Positions 17,865-28,093 are shown, numbered from the stretch's first letter. The stretch: 64,000 nt of DNA from Parendozoicomonas haliclonae (GCF_900174585.1 NZ_FWPT01000010.1:157569-221568), one strand, 5' to 3'. Numbers and translations are program-made. Notes: generated by a model not told the origin, from the letters alone.

Positions 17865-19835
17865 TCAGTCCCGTACCATATGCAGGAAATACATATGTTT
17901 CTCGTACTGACTGATGATGTCGGCAATCACCTGATCCTGAGTCCAGCCCATAATGTCGTAGTCCTGTCCGCCCTCCAGCAGGAACACTTCTGCCCGGTAG
18001 TACTTAATGTCATCTTCATCCTCATTATCGACGATAAAGCTGGGCTGCATATAGGCGCGGGGTTTTACCTTATAAAGGAAGTCATGTTCATCGCCATGGC
18101 GAACAACCACGGCAGGGCGATCTCTCGCATCTTGATATTCAATGGTGGCTTCAACGCCATGCTTCTTGATCTCTTCCACCACGGACTGCATGGCCGGAAC
18201 TACGGTTTTGCTGATAAACAGGTTAACGCTCTTCCGTTCAGGGAAGTGGGTAACATTCTGCAGACGGGTTTGCCAGGGAATATGAGTGTTGCTGGTTGAG
18301 GGGGCGAGAGTGGTCTGGTTCAGGCTCTCTTTCTTGGTGGCATCAACGGCCAGCGCTTTGAGTAATCCCCAGCCGGAGACCAGCAGAATCATGGAGAATG
18401 GCAGGGCTGTCGCAATGGTGGCTGTTTGTAGAGCTTTCAGGCCACCGGCCAGCATCAGCACCAGTGCCACCAGACCGATAATGCAGGACCAGAAAATTCT
18501 CTGCCACACAGGTGTACGTCCAACATCCTTGGAAGCCAGCAAATCTATGACCATGGCGCTGGAGTCGGATGAGGTGACAAAGAACACCACGATCATAATG
18601 ACTGAAATGCCGGAGAGCACCCCGGTAAAGGGGAAGTATTCCAGAAACTTGAACAGGGCCAGAGACACATCGGTCTGAACAATGGTGCCCAGCTCTTCTG
18701 CGCCCTCGTGCATGATCATATTGATAGAGGTGTTGCCAAAGACCGTCATCCACAAAAAGGTCAGGGCGGAAGGAACAAACAGTACGCCGGAGATAAACTC
18801 CCGAATGGTCCGACCTCTGGATATGCGGGCGATAAACATGCCGACAAAAGGTGACCACGACAGCCACCAGGCCCAGTAGAATAGTGTCCAGCCGCCCAGC
18901 CAGTCATTGGGCTGATAGGCGTACAGGTTGAAAGTCTTGTTCACCAGCTCGGAAAGATAGCCACCAATATTCTGAACAAACATCTGTAATAGCAGAATGG
19001 TGGGCCCGAGGCAGATAACCAGCAATAAAAGCAGCAAGGCCAACAGTAGATTGATTTCGGAAAGGATGCGTATGCCTTTATCCAGTCCGGAGGCGACAGA
19101 TAATGTTGCCAATGCTGTGATGGCAATGATCAGAATCACTTGGGTTTGTGTGCTGACAGCAATATCAAACAGGTAGTTCAAACCAGAGTTTACCTGTAAG
19201 ACTCCATAGCCAAGGGCTGTCGCAACACCAAAGGTGGTACCGATAATGGCGAAGATGTCGGTGAAGTGGCCAATCGGCCCGTAAATTTTGTCACCAATCA
19301 AAGGGTAAAGTGCTGAGCGTAGAGTCAGGGGCAGATTATGGCGATAGCCGAAAAAGGCCAGAATCAAGGCGACAATGGCGTAAATGGCCCAGGCGTGAAA
19401 ACCCCAGTGAAAGAAGGTAATACCCATGGCTTCTTTGGCGGCCTGAATGGTGCCGGGTTCGCCCTGTGGAGGTGAGAGAAAATGCATCACCGGTTCGCCA
19501 ACCCCAAAGAACATTAACCCAATTCCCATACCTGCAGAAAACAGCATGGCAAACCAGGAACTGAAGCTGAAATCCGGTTCTGAGTGATCTGGTCCGAGTT
19601 TGATATCTCCGTAACGGGAGAAGCCAACGCATACCACGCCTATGAGAATAAGGGCCACGGCTGCTACATAGAACCAACTGCCGTTGGTCATAATGGCAGT
19701 CTGGATGACATCGAACTGTTGACCGGAATGGGTGGGAAAGAGAGCGGTGTAGCCAACCAGAAGCAGAATCAGTGCGGCAGATCCAATGAAGACCGGAGGA
19801 TTCAGGGTGTGGTTGGGCTTTTTTGAGGATGCCAT
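17865..19835 (-). CDS. BCCT-family choline/betaine transporter (BetT-like)
   Basis: The 656-residue secondary transporter has 12 predicted membrane helices over about residues 15-510 and a cytosolic C-terminal tail of about 145 residues. The BCCT features are clear: the glycine-rich MLFSAGMGIGLMFFGVGEP in helix 3, and the tryptophan-rich WLGGWTLFYWAWWLSWSPFVGMFIARIS of the substrate site. The long tail, with LFISKTVVPAMQSVVEEIKKHG, matches BetT-type proteins where it senses osmotic state. Proton- or sodium-driven choline uptake is most likely. It is divergent from a MarR regulator and lies near proXWV. Confidence 0.92.
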   Translation of the reverse strand: MASSKKPNHTLNPPVFIGSAALILLLVGYTALFPTHSGQQFDVIQTAIMTNGSWFYVAAVALILIGVVCVGFSRYGDIKLGPDHSEPDFSFSSWFAMLFSAGMGIGLMFFGVGEPVMHFLSPPQGEPGTIQAAKEAMGITFFHWGFHAWAIYAIVALILAFFGYRHNLPLTLRSALYPLIGDKIYGPIGHFTDIFAIIGTTFGVATALGYGVLQVNSGLNYLFDIAVSTQTQVILIIAITALATLSVASGLDKGIRILSEINLLLALLLLLLVICLGPTILLLQMFVQNIGGYLSELVNKTFNLYAYQPNDWLGGWTLFYWAWWLSWSPFVGMFIARISRGRTIREFISGVLFVPSALTFLWMTVFGNTSINMIMHEGAEELGTIVQTDVSLALFKFLEYFPFTGVLSGISVIMIVVFFVTSSDSSAMVIDLLASKDVGRTPVWQRIFWSCIIGLVALVLMLAGGLKALQTATIATALPFSMILLVSGWGLLKALAVDATKKESLNQTTLAPSTSNTHIPWQTRLQNVTHFPERKSVNLFISKTVVPAMQSVVEEIKKHGVEATIEYQDARDRPAVVVRHGDEHDFLYKVKPRAYMQPSFIVDNEDEDDIKYYRAEVFLLEGGQDYDIMGWTQDQVIADIISQYEKHMYFLHMVRD

Positions 19836-20129
19836 GAAGGGAAGCTTTCTCCTTATGTGACCTCGATACCCTCTGGATTGCTATCTTGTTCAGGTGCAGG
19901 CAGAGGTTCGCGTTCAAGAGTCATATCTTTGCTTCGTTATCGGCAGGAACGTCCACAATCGTTTCCAATCAGGCGTTTCCAATAACGGTTGTTTTATGAG
20001 ACAGTCGAACGGCAAAAAGATTAGTTCTGTAATTGTTAGTATTCAAATCAAATGTGTTTTTTGTAGCTTTTGTGGCAAACAGGCGTGAATATCTCAAAAC
20101 CAACCTCAAAACCATTAGAACAGATTGAA

Positions 20130-20609
20130 ATGTCCGATTCTCTTTACTGGAATGACGTGCTGGTGGCTCTGCGGCAGATTATTCGTGCAACGGATCTGCA
20201 GTCCAAACGTATGATCAAAGTCTGTGGCCTGACGATTCCCCAGGTGATGGTGTTAAAGGCCATTGAAAACCTTGGAGATGTCACCGTTAAAAAGGTGTCT
20301 CAGGATGTCTCCCTTAGCCAGGCTACAGTCACTACGATCTTGAATCGCCTTGAAGAGCGTGGCCTGATTGAGCGCGTGCGCAGTGCACTGGATAAGCGGA
20401 TTGTTAACGCCCGGCTGACAGAAGAGGGCCGGCGTGTACTGGGAACAACCCCGCCGTTGCTGCATGAAAAGTTTATTGAGCGCTTTGAATCTCTGGAAGA
20501 ATGGGAGAAGACTCAGCTGCTTTCGACCCTGCAGAGGGTGGCCAGTATGATGGATGCTGAGGGTCTTGATGTGGCACCGGTGCTGGATGTGGCTGCGATC
20601 AGTTCCTAG
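20130..20609 (+). CDS. MarR-family regulator, CosR/EctR-like
   Basis: The 159-residue product has a winged helix (about residues 50-115) with ISQDVSLSQATVTTILNRLEERGLIERVRS and the wing DKRIVNARLTEEG. Regulators of this subgroup (CosR in Vibrio, EctR1 in methanotrophs) repress compatible-solute genes at low salt. Position between a BCCT gene (divergent) and proXWV (downstream, same strand) supports that role here. The start is uncertain: a GTG at 20085 and a TTG at 20070 are also in frame and no ribosome site is decisive. Confidence 0.8.
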   Translation: MSDSLYWNDVLVALRQIIRATDLQSKRMIKVCGLTIPQVMVLKAIENLGDVTVKKVSQDVSLSQATVTTILNRLEERGLIERVRSALDKRIVNARLTEEGRRVLGTTPPLLHEKFIERFESLEEWEKTQLLSTLQRVASMMDAEGLDVAPVLDVAAISS

Positions 20610-20721
20610 ATTTTGAACGTTGATTCCTGCGCTGGTCTGGTTTGTAAATAATTTGAACTCTTAATATTTGATCTGTAATCTATTCGCCGATTTCAAGAAT
20701 AAAAACAGGCGGGTGGATTCC

Positions 20722-21726
20722 ATGCTTAAAACCATAAAAGCTGTTGGTGCAGCATCTCTTCTTTTTGTCAGTGGCCAGAGCGTTGCAGCCGAGTCTTGCG
20801 GTGATGTGACTATCGCCGATATGAACTGGGCCTCTGCAACCTTTATTGCCCACGTTGACCAATACATCCTCAACAATGGCTACGGCTGTAATGCCGAGCT
20901 GGTGACCGGTGACACCATGGCAACCGGCACCTCCATGACCGAAAAGAATGAGCCGGACTTCGCCCCGGAGTTCTGGACCAACTCTATGAAAGAAGCGCTG
21001 GATAAAGGCGTTGCTGAAGGCCGTCTACGCTATGCCGGCCACGTCCTGACTGACGGTGGTGTGGAAGGTTTCTGGGTTCCCAAGTACATGGTTGATAAAG
21101 ATCCATCCCTGGGCACCATCGAAGGTGTTATCAAAAATGCCTCACTGTTCAAGCACCCGGAAGATCCTGAGCTGAGCGCTTTCTACACTTGTCCGGCTGG
21201 CTGGAACTGTCAGATCAGCTCTACCAACCTGTTTAACGCCCTGAAGCTGGACCAGCATGGTTTTGATATTGTTGATCCGGGCTCTTCTGCTGGTCTGGAC
21301 GGCTCTATCGCCAAAGCCAATGAGCGTGGCGAAGCCTGGTTCGGTTACTACTGGGCACCAACCGCCATTCTCGGTAAGTATGAAATGGTACTGGTTGATT
21401 TCGGCAGCGGCGTAAACAAGGACGAGTTCCTGAACTGCACCAGCCAGGAAGACTGCCTGGAGCCTAAGGTGACCATGTACCCACCTTCCATCGCCCAGAC
21501 CGTAACCACCGATGCTTTCGCGGTTAAGAACCCGGTTGTTTACGAGTACCTGAGCAAGCGTTCTATCACCAACAATGATCTGAACAAGGTTCTGGCCTGG
21601 ATCGAAGACAATCAGGCCGACGGCGTGATTGCTGCAGAACACTTCCTGAGCAACTACCCGCAGCTGTGGAAAGAGTGGGTGTCTGCTGATGTAGCCACCA
21701 AAATCAGCAAGTCTCTGACTCAATAA
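20722..21726 (+). CDS. proX: Glycine betaine/choline ABC transporter, binding protein
   Basis: The 334-residue precursor has a signal peptide (cleavage near SVAA, residue 22) and the OpuAC-type binding fold. Visible family features are ADMNWASATFIAHVDQYIL near the mature N-terminus and AWFGYYWAPTAILGKYE, part of the aromatic box region. Cysteine pairs (YTCPAGWNCQ, NCTSQEDC) suggest disulfides. The GGGTGG six bases upstream supports the ATG at 20722. It is the first gene of an X-W-V order; E. coli has V-W-X. Confidence 0.88.
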   Translation: MLKTIKAVGAASLLFVSGQSVAAESCGDVTIADMNWASATFIAHVDQYILNNGYGCNAELVTGDTMATGTSMTEKNEPDFAPEFWTNSMKEALDKGVAEGRLRYAGHVLTDGGVEGFWVPKYMVDKDPSLGTIEGVIKNASLFKHPEDPELSAFYTCPAGWNCQISSTNLFNALKLDQHGFDIVDPGSSAGLDGSIAKANERGEAWFGYYWAPTAILGKYEMVLVDFGSGVNKDEFLNCTSQEDCLEPKVTMYPPSIAQTVTTDAFAVKNPVVYEYLSKRSITNNDLNKVLAWIEDNQADGVIAAEHFLSNYPQLWKEWVSADVATKISKSLTQ

Positions 21727-21740
21727 GCGACGGGGGATTT

Positions 21741-22640
21741 ATGGCCGAGAAGTCATGGCTGCAAGATTTTCCCCAGATGGAGCGCGGTGATCTCATCGCG
21801 ATCCGCAAAACTCTTGATGGTGCCTATCGGGATTTCTCCCGAGAATTTGGGGACACAATAGAAGCTTTCTTTGATCCGCTGCTCACCTTCCTGGTGTGGT
21901 TTGAACAGTTGCTCCTGCAAACCCCCTGGTGGCTGGTGCTGGCGGTGATTGTTGGACTGGTCTGGCTGGCCAGCCGGTCCTGGAAGCTGACCGCGGGGAT
22001 TACTGTGGCCATGCTGGCCATTGGCTACTTCGGGATGTGGGACAACACCATGCGTACCCTCAGTATGATTACTGTCTGTACGTTTATGGCCATCCTGCTG
22101 GGGATTCCGATCGGCATTATTATGGCTCGCTCGAACCGGGCACAGAGTGTGATTACCCCGGTGCTCGATGTGATGCAGACCATGCCGGCCTTTGTTTACC
22201 TTATCCCGGTGGTGATGCTGCTGGGGATTGGTAAGGTGCCAGGTTTGATCGCGGTAATTATTTACGCGATTCCTCCAGTGATTCGTCTGACCAATCTGGG
22301 TATCCGACTGGTCGATAAAGAAGTGCTGGAAGCTGCCACGGCTTACGGTGCCAGCTCGACCCAGCGTCTGTTTGGTGTTCAGCTGCCTCTGGCGATGCCC
22401 ACCATTATGGCCGGTATCAACCAGACCATTATGATGGCACTGGCGATGGTGGTAATAGCCTCCATGATCGGGGTGAAAGGTCTTGGTCAGCCGGTATTGA
22501 AGTCGATCACTAACCAGTACTTCACTCTGGGCCTGTTGAATGGTCTGGCGATTGTGGCACTGGCGATCATGTTTGACCGGGTTTCCCAGGCCTGGGCCAA
22601 GCGTTCTCAGAAGCATTTGGGAGGAGCTGGCCATGCTTGA
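21741..22640 (+). CDS. proW: Glycine betaine/choline ABC transporter, permease
   Basis: The 299-residue inner-membrane subunit has six or seven hydrophobic helices and the binding-protein-dependent permease loop EAATAYGASSTQRLFGVQLPLAMPTIMAGI (EAA motif) near residue 200. The segment MQTMPAFVYLIPVVMLLGIG is typical of ProW/OpuAB. It follows proX by 14 bases and overlaps proV by eight. Confidence 0.92.
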   Translation: MAEKSWLQDFPQMERGDLIAIRKTLDGAYRDFSREFGDTIEAFFDPLLTFLVWFEQLLLQTPWWLVLAVIVGLVWLASRSWKLTAGITVAMLAIGYFGMWDNTMRTLSMITVCTFMAILLGIPIGIIMARSNRAQSVITPVLDVMQTMPAFVYLIPVVMLLGIGKVPGLIAVIIYAIPPVIRLTNLGIRLVDKEVLEAATAYGASSTQRLFGVQLPLAMPTIMAGINQTIMMALAMVVIASMIGVKGLGQPVLKSITNQYFTLGLLNGLAIVALAIMFDRVSQAWAKRSQKHLGGAGHA

Positions 22641-23841
22641 TCAAAACAATGAATTGATCGCGATCCGCAATCTCTACAAGGTCTTTGGTCGTAAGCCGGA
22701 ACAGGCGATGACCAAAGTGAAAGCCGGCGTCGGTAAAGACGAACTGCTGGCTGAGCACGATCATACTCTGGGTTTGAAGGATATTAACCTGACCATCAAT
22801 AAGGGCGAGATCTTCGTCATTATGGGATTGTCCGGTTCCGGCAAGTCCACACTGATTCGTCACTTTAACCGCCTGATCGATCCTACCGAAGGCCAGATTC
22901 TGGTTGATGGTGTGGACGTGATGAGTCTGGGGAAAAAAGATCTGGAGCAGTTCAGACGACACAAGATGTCCATGGTGTTCCAGCGTTTTGGCCTGATGCC
23001 TCACCGCAGTGTTATCGAGAATGTCAGCTACGGTCTGGCGGTTCAGGGCGTTAAGAAAAAAGAGCGTCTGGAAAAGGCCGCACAGTGGCTGGAAACGGTT
23101 GGCCTGAAAGGCTACGAAGAGCAGTATCCTTCTCAGTTGTCCGGTGGCCAGCAGCAGCGCGTTGGTCTGGCGCGGGCTCTGTGCACCGATGCGGAAATCC
23201 TGCTGATGGATGAAGCCTTCTCCGCTCTTGATCCATTGATTCGCAGTGAGATGCAGGATCAGCTGATCGAACTGCAGGACAAACTGCACAAGACCATTGT
23301 CTTTATTACCCATGACCTGGACGAAGCGCTGCGTCTGGGTGACCGGATTGCCATTCTCAAGGATGGTGAGCTGGTGCAGGTCGGAAAGCCGGAAGAGATC
23401 CTTCTGCAGCCGGCGACAGATTATGTCGAAGCCTTCGTTAAAGATGTGAACCGTGCGCGGGCGCTGACGGTGGAAACCGTGATGCAGCCACCGGTCAGCC
23501 GTATTACTGCCACAACCATTGGTGAAGCCCTGGAGCAGATGAAAAAGCTGCCGGAAGACTATGGCTACTACGTCAACGACGATGGTTATCAGGGCGTTGT
23601 CCTTCGCGAGACGCTGGAAAAAGCCTTTGCCGAGGATGCTGATGCCGAAGTGGATGCCAGTGTCTGGGAGCCTCTGGATGCAATCTCTGCCGATGCAGTG
23701 CTGGAAACAGTGATTCCTGAAACACTGGAAACCGAGTATCACCTGCCTGTTGTGGATGAGGATGGGGAGCTGCAGGGAGAGTTGTCCCGTTCTGCGCTGG
23801 TAGAAGTGCTGGGAGATACCACAACTTCTGAAGCTGCTTGA
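22633..23841 (+). CDS. proV: Glycine betaine/choline ABC transporter, ATPase with CBS domains
   Basis: The 402-residue ATPase has Walker A GLSGSGKSTLIR, signature LSGGQQQRVGLARALC, Walker B ILLMDEAFSALD and H-loop ITHD, then two CBS-like repeats from about residue 275 to 395, which in OpuA-type systems sense ionic strength. The length equals that of E. coli ProV (about 400). I start at 22633, overlapping the proW stop; the 22540 start would lie deep inside proW. Confidence 0.93.
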   Translation: MLDQNNELIAIRNLYKVFGRKPEQAMTKVKAGVGKDELLAEHDHTLGLKDINLTINKGEIFVIMGLSGSGKSTLIRHFNRLIDPTEGQILVDGVDVMSLGKKDLEQFRRHKMSMVFQRFGLMPHRSVIENVSYGLAVQGVKKKERLEKAAQWLETVGLKGYEEQYPSQLSGGQQQRVGLARALCTDAEILLMDEAFSALDPLIRSEMQDQLIELQDKLHKTIVFITHDLDEALRLGDRIAILKDGELVQVGKPEEILLQPATDYVEAFVKDVNRARALTVETVMQPPVSRITATTIGEALEQMKKLPEDYGYYVNDDGYQGVVLRETLEKAFAEDADAEVDASVWEPLDAISADAVLETVIPETLETEYHLPVVDEDGELQGELSRSALVEVLGDTTTSEAA

Positions 23842-23860
23842 TAGCGTTTCTTGCTGCAAT

Positions 23861-23899
23861 AAAGGCCGGTTAGGGTGAAAGCCACAATCCGGCTTTTTT
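23861..23899 (+). terminator. Terminator after proXWV
   Basis: AAAGGCCGG and CCGGCTTTTTT can pair (with one G-U), forming an imperfect GC-rich hairpin followed by six T residues, 20 bases behind the proV stop. Confidence 0.75.
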
Positions 23900-23914
23900 C
23901 ATTTCAGGCTATAA

Positions 23915-24820
23915 ATGAACCGTCGATATCCGTTATCCGGTTTTGCTATGTCTGTTTCCCAGTTGAATGAACACAGCCTCTGGTCTGCCGTGCTGGATAA
24001 GAGTGATCTGGCTGTTGCTTCCGGTGCGGTGACCAGAACCGATGGCGAGATTCATTTGTGTCGTGATCGGGGGCTGCCATTCTACTTCAAGGTGATTTCT
24101 GCACTATGCCATAAGCCCCATGAGGCTAATCTCGATAAGGCGGTTTACCAGAAGCTTGACCCTTTTCTCTCGGCGGATAGCGATATTCTGGTGGGGTATG
24201 TGGGTGATCACCATCAGCTGCTGCTCTCGAAGTTCAGTGTTATGGAGCATCATCTGGTGATTGCTGCAAAACAGTTTCAGCCTCAGGGTGAACCGTTGAG
24301 TCATGAGGATTTCGAGATTCTCTGGTGTTTGCTCAGGGCTGAGCCGGGTCTGGCGATTTACAATGGTGGTCTGCATGCCGGTTGCAGCCAGCTACATAAG
24401 CATACCCAATATATTCCTACCCGAAGTTTTGCTTCCTGCCTGATTGATGAGTTGCTGGCGCGTGAAGCCATAAAAGACGGGCAGTGTTCAGTGTTGGCCG
24501 GATTGCCTTTTGAGCACCTGATCGCGGCCTTTCCTCCAGACACACAGGTTGATGCTGTTTATGGTACCTATGAGGAGATGTTGGGTCGGTTGGCTCTGTT
24601 TCCTGATGGGCAGCACGATATATCCCACAGTACTCTGTTAACGGATCGCTGGCTGCTGATTGTGCCCAGAAGTCAGTCGTCTTTTGATGATGTTCACATC
24701 AATGCTTTTGCACTGGCGGGATACTTCTTTCCCAAGGATGTAGAAACCATGCAGCTATTGATGGCTGCCGGTTGTATGAATGTGCTGAAAGCTGTGGCTG
24801 AGCCCAGAAAGGAGCAATAA
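23915..24820 (+). CDS. ATP adenylyltransferase / Ap4A phosphorylase-like protein
   Basis: The 301-residue protein has the GalT/HIT-superfamily signature HAGCSQLHKHTQYIP (about residues 154-168), where the HxHxQ pattern supplies the nucleotidylated histidine. The rest follows ATP adenylyltransferases that phosphorolyse Ap4A to ADP and ATP. C-terminal WLLIVPRSQSSFDDVHINAFALAGYFF matches the family. An alternative start at 23948 (MSVSQ) would remove eleven residues. It is flanked by terminators and is probably a single-gene unit. Confidence 0.8.
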   Translation: MNRRYPLSGFAMSVSQLNEHSLWSAVLDKSDLAVASGAVTRTDGEIHLCRDRGLPFYFKVISALCHKPHEANLDKAVYQKLDPFLSADSDILVGYVGDHHQLLLSKFSVMEHHLVIAAKQFQPQGEPLSHEDFEILWCLLRAEPGLAIYNGGLHAGCSQLHKHTQYIPTRSFASCLIDELLAREAIKDGQCSVLAGLPFEHLIAAFPPDTQVDAVYGTYEEMLGRLALFPDGQHDISHSTLLTDRWLLIVPRSQSSFDDVHINAFALAGYFFPKDVETMQLLMAAGCMNVLKAVAEPRKEQ

Positions 24821-24845
24821 AGGAGCAATAAGGAAGGGTTTAGAA

Positions 24846-24875
24846 AAAGCCTCAGCACATAATGGCTGAGGCTTT
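24846..24875. terminator. Bidirectional terminator between convergent genes
   Basis: AAAGCCTCAGC and GCTGAGGCTTT form an 11-base-pair stem with an 8-base loop between the Ap4A phosphorylase-like gene and gloA, which converge. Confidence 0.85.
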
Positions 24876-24881
24876 GAAGGT

Positions 24882-25289
24882 TTAGCCTTCCAGGCCCTTG
24901 CCGGCGTGGCTCAGCTGGATCAGCTCGATTTTGTAACCATCCGGATCTTCAACGAAGGCGATCTCGGTGGTGCCGCCAAGAACCGGGCCTGGCTCACGAA
25001 CAATCTTGCCACCGGCTGCACGGATACGGTCGCAGGTTGCGTAAATATCCTCAGCGCCCAGCGCCAGATGACCGAAGGCGTTGCCATGATCGTAGCTTTC
25101 AGTGCCCCAGTTATAGGTCAGCTCGATCACTGTGTTTTCAGATTCGTCACCATAACCAACAAAGGCCAGGGTGTACTTGTACTCTTCGTTTTCTGATTTG
25201 CGCAGCAGTTGCATGCCCAGAACATCAGTGTAAAACGCGATAGAACGATCCAGGTTGCCTACCCGGATCATAGTGTGCAGCATTCTCAT
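24882..25289 (-). CDS. gloA: Lactoylglutathione lyase (glyoxalase I)
   Basis: The 135-residue enzyme converts the hemithioacetal of methylglyoxal and glutathione to lactoylglutathione. Metal ligands are visible at His5 (MLHTMIRV), Glu56 ([11 protein letters not shown]), His74 (FGHLALG) and Glu122 (GYKIELIQ). The length equals that of E. coli GloA, which is the nickel-dependent type. Methylglyoxal detoxification could be relevant to glycerol metabolism encoded elsewhere in the window, but that link is speculative. Confidence 0.95.
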   Translation of the reverse strand: MRMLHTMIRVGNLDRSIAFYTDVLGMQLLRKSENEEYKYTLAFVGYGDESENTVIELTYNWGTESYDHGNAFGHLALGAEDIYATCDRIRAAGGKIVREPGPVLGGTTEIAFVEDPDGYKIELIQLSHAGKGLEG

Positions 25290-25305
25290 GCCGTTTCCTC
25301 TTGCA

Positions 25306-26136
25306 TCAGGCTTTCGGGGTGGCCGCTTTGGTGCTGGTATTGGTACTGCTACCTGGCGACTTTTGCCCCGTCACGGTTTTGTTGTCGACTACGGCCTTTT
25401 TCAGGGTGACTATGTAGTCTTTACCTTTTTCAGTCTGCTTCAGTTGTACCAGAAGATCATTCCAGTCTCTGGCCAGCCAGAGGGTAGTCTGGCGTTTATT
25501 GTTATCTCTGACCATCACCAAACGCACGGTTTTTAACGGGCCGGCCGGGGTTTCCAGCAGCTCTTCGCCGTCAATGCGGAAGCGATAGTTGTCTTTCTCG
25601 TCTTCATCAATGACCTGATAGCTGAACTCTTTCAGGCCTTTGGCAACATCCAGTTGAAGTTGTTGCTGATAACTGATGCGGTCGAGGTCAGCAGGACTCA
25701 GGTTCACCTGCCAGCTGTCCTTGTTTTCCCGACTGTTGGCAATCTTCTTGCCCCAGTCAAACTCAACGGTTGCGGTGTCCTTCCGGCCGAGCGCACCCTT
25801 TTGAAGCCGGTAGGCTTCCGGTTGAATCTGACCGTTGGCAAAACGGAAACGTGACTTCTCGGTCAGGCTGTACAGCAGCATCTCCGCATCAAACGACAGT
25901 GTCCAGCTGCCATCCGGATTCTGGCTGAGTGTGCGCTCGGCATTACCGTTAACTGGGATGCCGCTCATGGTGGCGGAGTAGCTGGCCGAATAAGGTTTGA
26001 GTTCTGCTACGGGTTGAGCTGTGGCGGCCGTCTCTTTGGCGAGGGATATTGGAGACTGCATAACCAGCAAGGCTGCGATTGTGATCGCGGCCTTGCTGAA
26101 ACGGGATGTATAAAAAGGGGATAAATATCGGGTCAT
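25306..26136 (-). CDS. DUF3108 envelope protein
   Basis: The 276-residue product has a signal peptide (hydrophobic segment [18 protein letters not shown]) and then a beta-rich DUF3108 domain ([25 protein letters not shown], through to [20 protein letters not shown]). The family resembles lipid-binding beta-barrels of unknown role. I start at 26136, where the ATG overlaps the purN stop (ATGA); this implies translational coupling. The purM-purN-DUF3108 order is conserved in Pseudomonas as I recall it. Confidence 0.85.
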   Translation of the reverse strand: MTRYLSPFYTSRFSKAAITIAALLVMQSPISLAKETAATAQPVAELKPYSASYSATMSGIPVNGNAERTLSQNPDGSWTLSFDAEMLLYSLTEKSRFRFANGQIQPEAYRLQKGALGRKDTATVEFDWGKKIANSRENKDSWQVNLSPADLDRISYQQQLQLDVAKGLKEFSYQVIDEDEKDNYRFRIDGEELLETPAGPLKTVRLVMVRDNNKRQTTLWLARDWNDLLVQLKQTEKGKDYIVTLKKAVVDNKTVTGQKSPGSSTNTSTKAATPKA

Positions 26137-26831
26137 AGATCCGGTGTAGACAGGCTGGTGTGCTGAAAGCCTTGCTCCGGCAGCAGTGTGCTGTCCAGAC
26201 AGGCTCTCCCATCTTGAAGTGTCAGACGGCCATTTGCAAACCATCCGACAGCCACAGGATAGATGATGTGTTCCTGCACCAGTACCCGCTTTTGTAACGA
26301 TTCTTCCGAATCATCTTCCAGTACCGGAATCCGGGCCTGAATCACCGGAGCTCCGCCATCCAGTTCACTGGTGACAAAGTGCACGGTGACACCGTGTTCC
26401 TGTTCGCCGGCTTCAAGGGCGCGGCGATGGGTGTGCAGACCTTTGAATTTAGGGAGAAGGGAAGGGTGAATGTTCAGCATCCGGCCATGGTAGTGATCGG
26501 TAAAGGCGGGTGTCAGAATCCGCATAAAGCCGGCCAGAACCACAAGTGCCGGATTGTAACTGTCGATCTCCTGCATCAGGGCCTGATCAAAAGCCTCGCG
26601 GCTTTCGTATTGGCCATGTTCCAGAATGACCGCCGGAATACCAGCCTGTGCGGCTCTGATCAGACCGTAGGCTTCCGGTTTATTACTGATCACAGCAACA
26701 ATCCGGGTGTTGGTTTCTGCCTGGGTATCAATCAAAGCCTGCAGGTTGCTGCCGCTGCCGGATATCAGTACCACGATATCAGTAGCGGTAGCAGCTTTGT
26801 CTGGAGTGTTGGTTGAAGTCTGGTTATCCAT
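26133..26831 (-). CDS. purN: Phosphoribosylglycinamide formyltransferase
   Basis: The 232-residue enzyme formylates GAR with 10-formyl-tetrahydrofolate in purine synthesis. Motifs: IVVLISGSGSNLQAL near the start, the catalytic MLNIHPSLLPKFKG (Asn and His), and HGVTVHFVTSELDGGAPVIQ with the catalytic Asp. The 15-residue N-terminal extension before IVVLISG is unusual but may be real since the ATG overlaps the purM stop. Confidence 0.95.
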   Translation of the reverse strand: MDNQTSTNTPDKAATATDIVVLISGSGSNLQALIDTQAETNTRIVAVISNKPEAYGLIRAAQAGIPAVILEHGQYESREAFDQALMQEIDSYNPALVVLAGFMRILTPAFTDHYHGRMLNIHPSLLPKFKGLHTHRRALEAGEQEHGVTVHFVTSELDGGAPVIQARIPVLEDDSEESLQKRVLVQEHIIYPVAVGWFANGRLTLQDGRACLDSTLLPEQGFQHTSLSTPDL

Positions 26832-27877
26832 TACAGGCCAGCCAGCTCCACCTGTTCTTCACCTTCGGAAGCCTCGGCAATATGGCCGATTTCCCAGGCT
26901 GTTTCGCCCGCAGCCTGCAACATGGCTAAAGCTTCTTCCTTGCGTTCAGCAGGAACAGCTACAACCATACCCACACCACAGTTCAGGGTGCGGTACATTT
27001 CGCGTTGTTCAACGTTACCGCCTTGCTGCAGCCACTGGAACAGGGCAGGAATTTCCCAGCTTTGGGTATCAATAACAGCCTTGGTGTTCTCAGGCAGAAC
27101 GCGAGGAATATTCTCCAGCAGGCCACCGCCGGTGATATGGCTCATGGCATTCACCAGACCGGCGCGGATCAGTTCCAGCATCGGCTTAACATAGATGCGG
27201 GTGGGTTCCATCAGCAGATCAGCCAGAGGCTTGCCATCCAGCTCCATGCTCAGGTCGGTTTCATTAATTTCCAGAATCTTGCGAATCAGGGAGTAACCGT
27301 TGGAGTGAGCGCCGCTGGAAGCGAGGCCGATCAGGGTGTCGCCAGCCTTTACTTTGGTGCCATCGAGGATTTCGGATTTTTCCACCACGCCTACACAGAA
27401 ACCGGCGAGGTCATAATCTTCGCCCTGGTACATGCCCGGCATCTCGGCGGTTTCACCACCGACCAGAGAGCAGGCAGACAGCTCGCAGCCTTTGCCGATG
27501 CCGGCAACAACGCTGGCGGCAACATCCACATTCAGATGGCCGGTGGCGTAGTAATCCAGGAAAAACAGAGGTTCGGCGCCACAGACGATAAGATCATTCA
27601 CGCACATGGCGACCAGATCAATACCGATGGTGTCGTGACGGTTGAGGTCCATGGCCAGTTTCAGTTTGGTTCCCACACCATCGGTGCCGGAAACCAGAAC
27701 CGGTTCTTTGTAACCGGCCGGGATCTGGCAGAGGGCGCCGAAACCGCCCAGGCCAGCCATAACTTCCGGGCGACGAGTACGTTTGGCCACATGCTTGATG
27801 CGTTCTACCAGAGCGTTTCCGGCATCAATATCAACGCCCGCATCGCGGTAACTGAGCGATCCTGTATTTTTGGTCAT
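26831..27877 (-). CDS. purM: Phosphoribosylformylglycinamidine cyclo-ligase
   Basis: The 348-residue AIR synthetase closes the imidazole ring with ATP. It starts [22 protein letters not shown] and shows [35 protein letters not shown] and THITGGG-like [16 protein letters not shown] start at MTKNTGSL (27877) rather than 27892, matching the E. coli N-terminus. It overlaps purN by one base (TAATG arrangement). It is divergent from the DUF2066 gene. Confidence 0.96.
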   Translation of the reverse strand: MTKNTGSLSYRDAGVDIDAGNALVERIKHVAKRTRRPEVMAGLGGFGALCQIPAGYKEPVLVSGTDGVGTKLKLAMDLNRHDTIGIDLVAMCVNDLIVCGAEPLFFLDYYATGHLNVDVAASVVAGIGKGCELSACSLVGGETAEMPGMYQGEDYDLAGFCVGVVEKSEILDGTKVKAGDTLIGLASSGAHSNGYSLIRKILEINETDLSMELDGKPLADLLMEPTRIYVKPMLELIRAGLVNAMSHITGGGLLENIPRVLPENTKAVIDTQSWEIPALFQWLQQGGNVEQREMYRTLNCGVGMVVAVPAERKEEALAMLQAAGETAWEIGHIAEASEGEEQVELAGL

Positions 27878-28093
27878 AATGTCTCGGTTCAATCCGGCTG
27901 GAGCTGCAGCTCCATTAGTATGTTTTTTTGGGTGATGAGCTGGCGCAGGATTGTATCAGTCGCAGTCTATTTCGGCTATCCATCTGTCGGCGTGTGCAGG
28001 AAGTGGAGATAGATGATGGATTCTGTAGGATGGCGCGGAAAAGATGTGGCACAATGTAACGGTTTTTTTGTTCAGGAATGGCTTGTTAGCACG

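Noticed and set aside
24882..25289. gloA as part of the glycerol system
   Set aside because: It is 27 kb away, between unrelated housekeeping genes, with its own terminator; a link is not supported by context.
27005..28012. Plus-strand frame of 335 codons opposite purM
   Set aside because: purM on the minus strand is full length with clear motifs; the plus frame is antisense.
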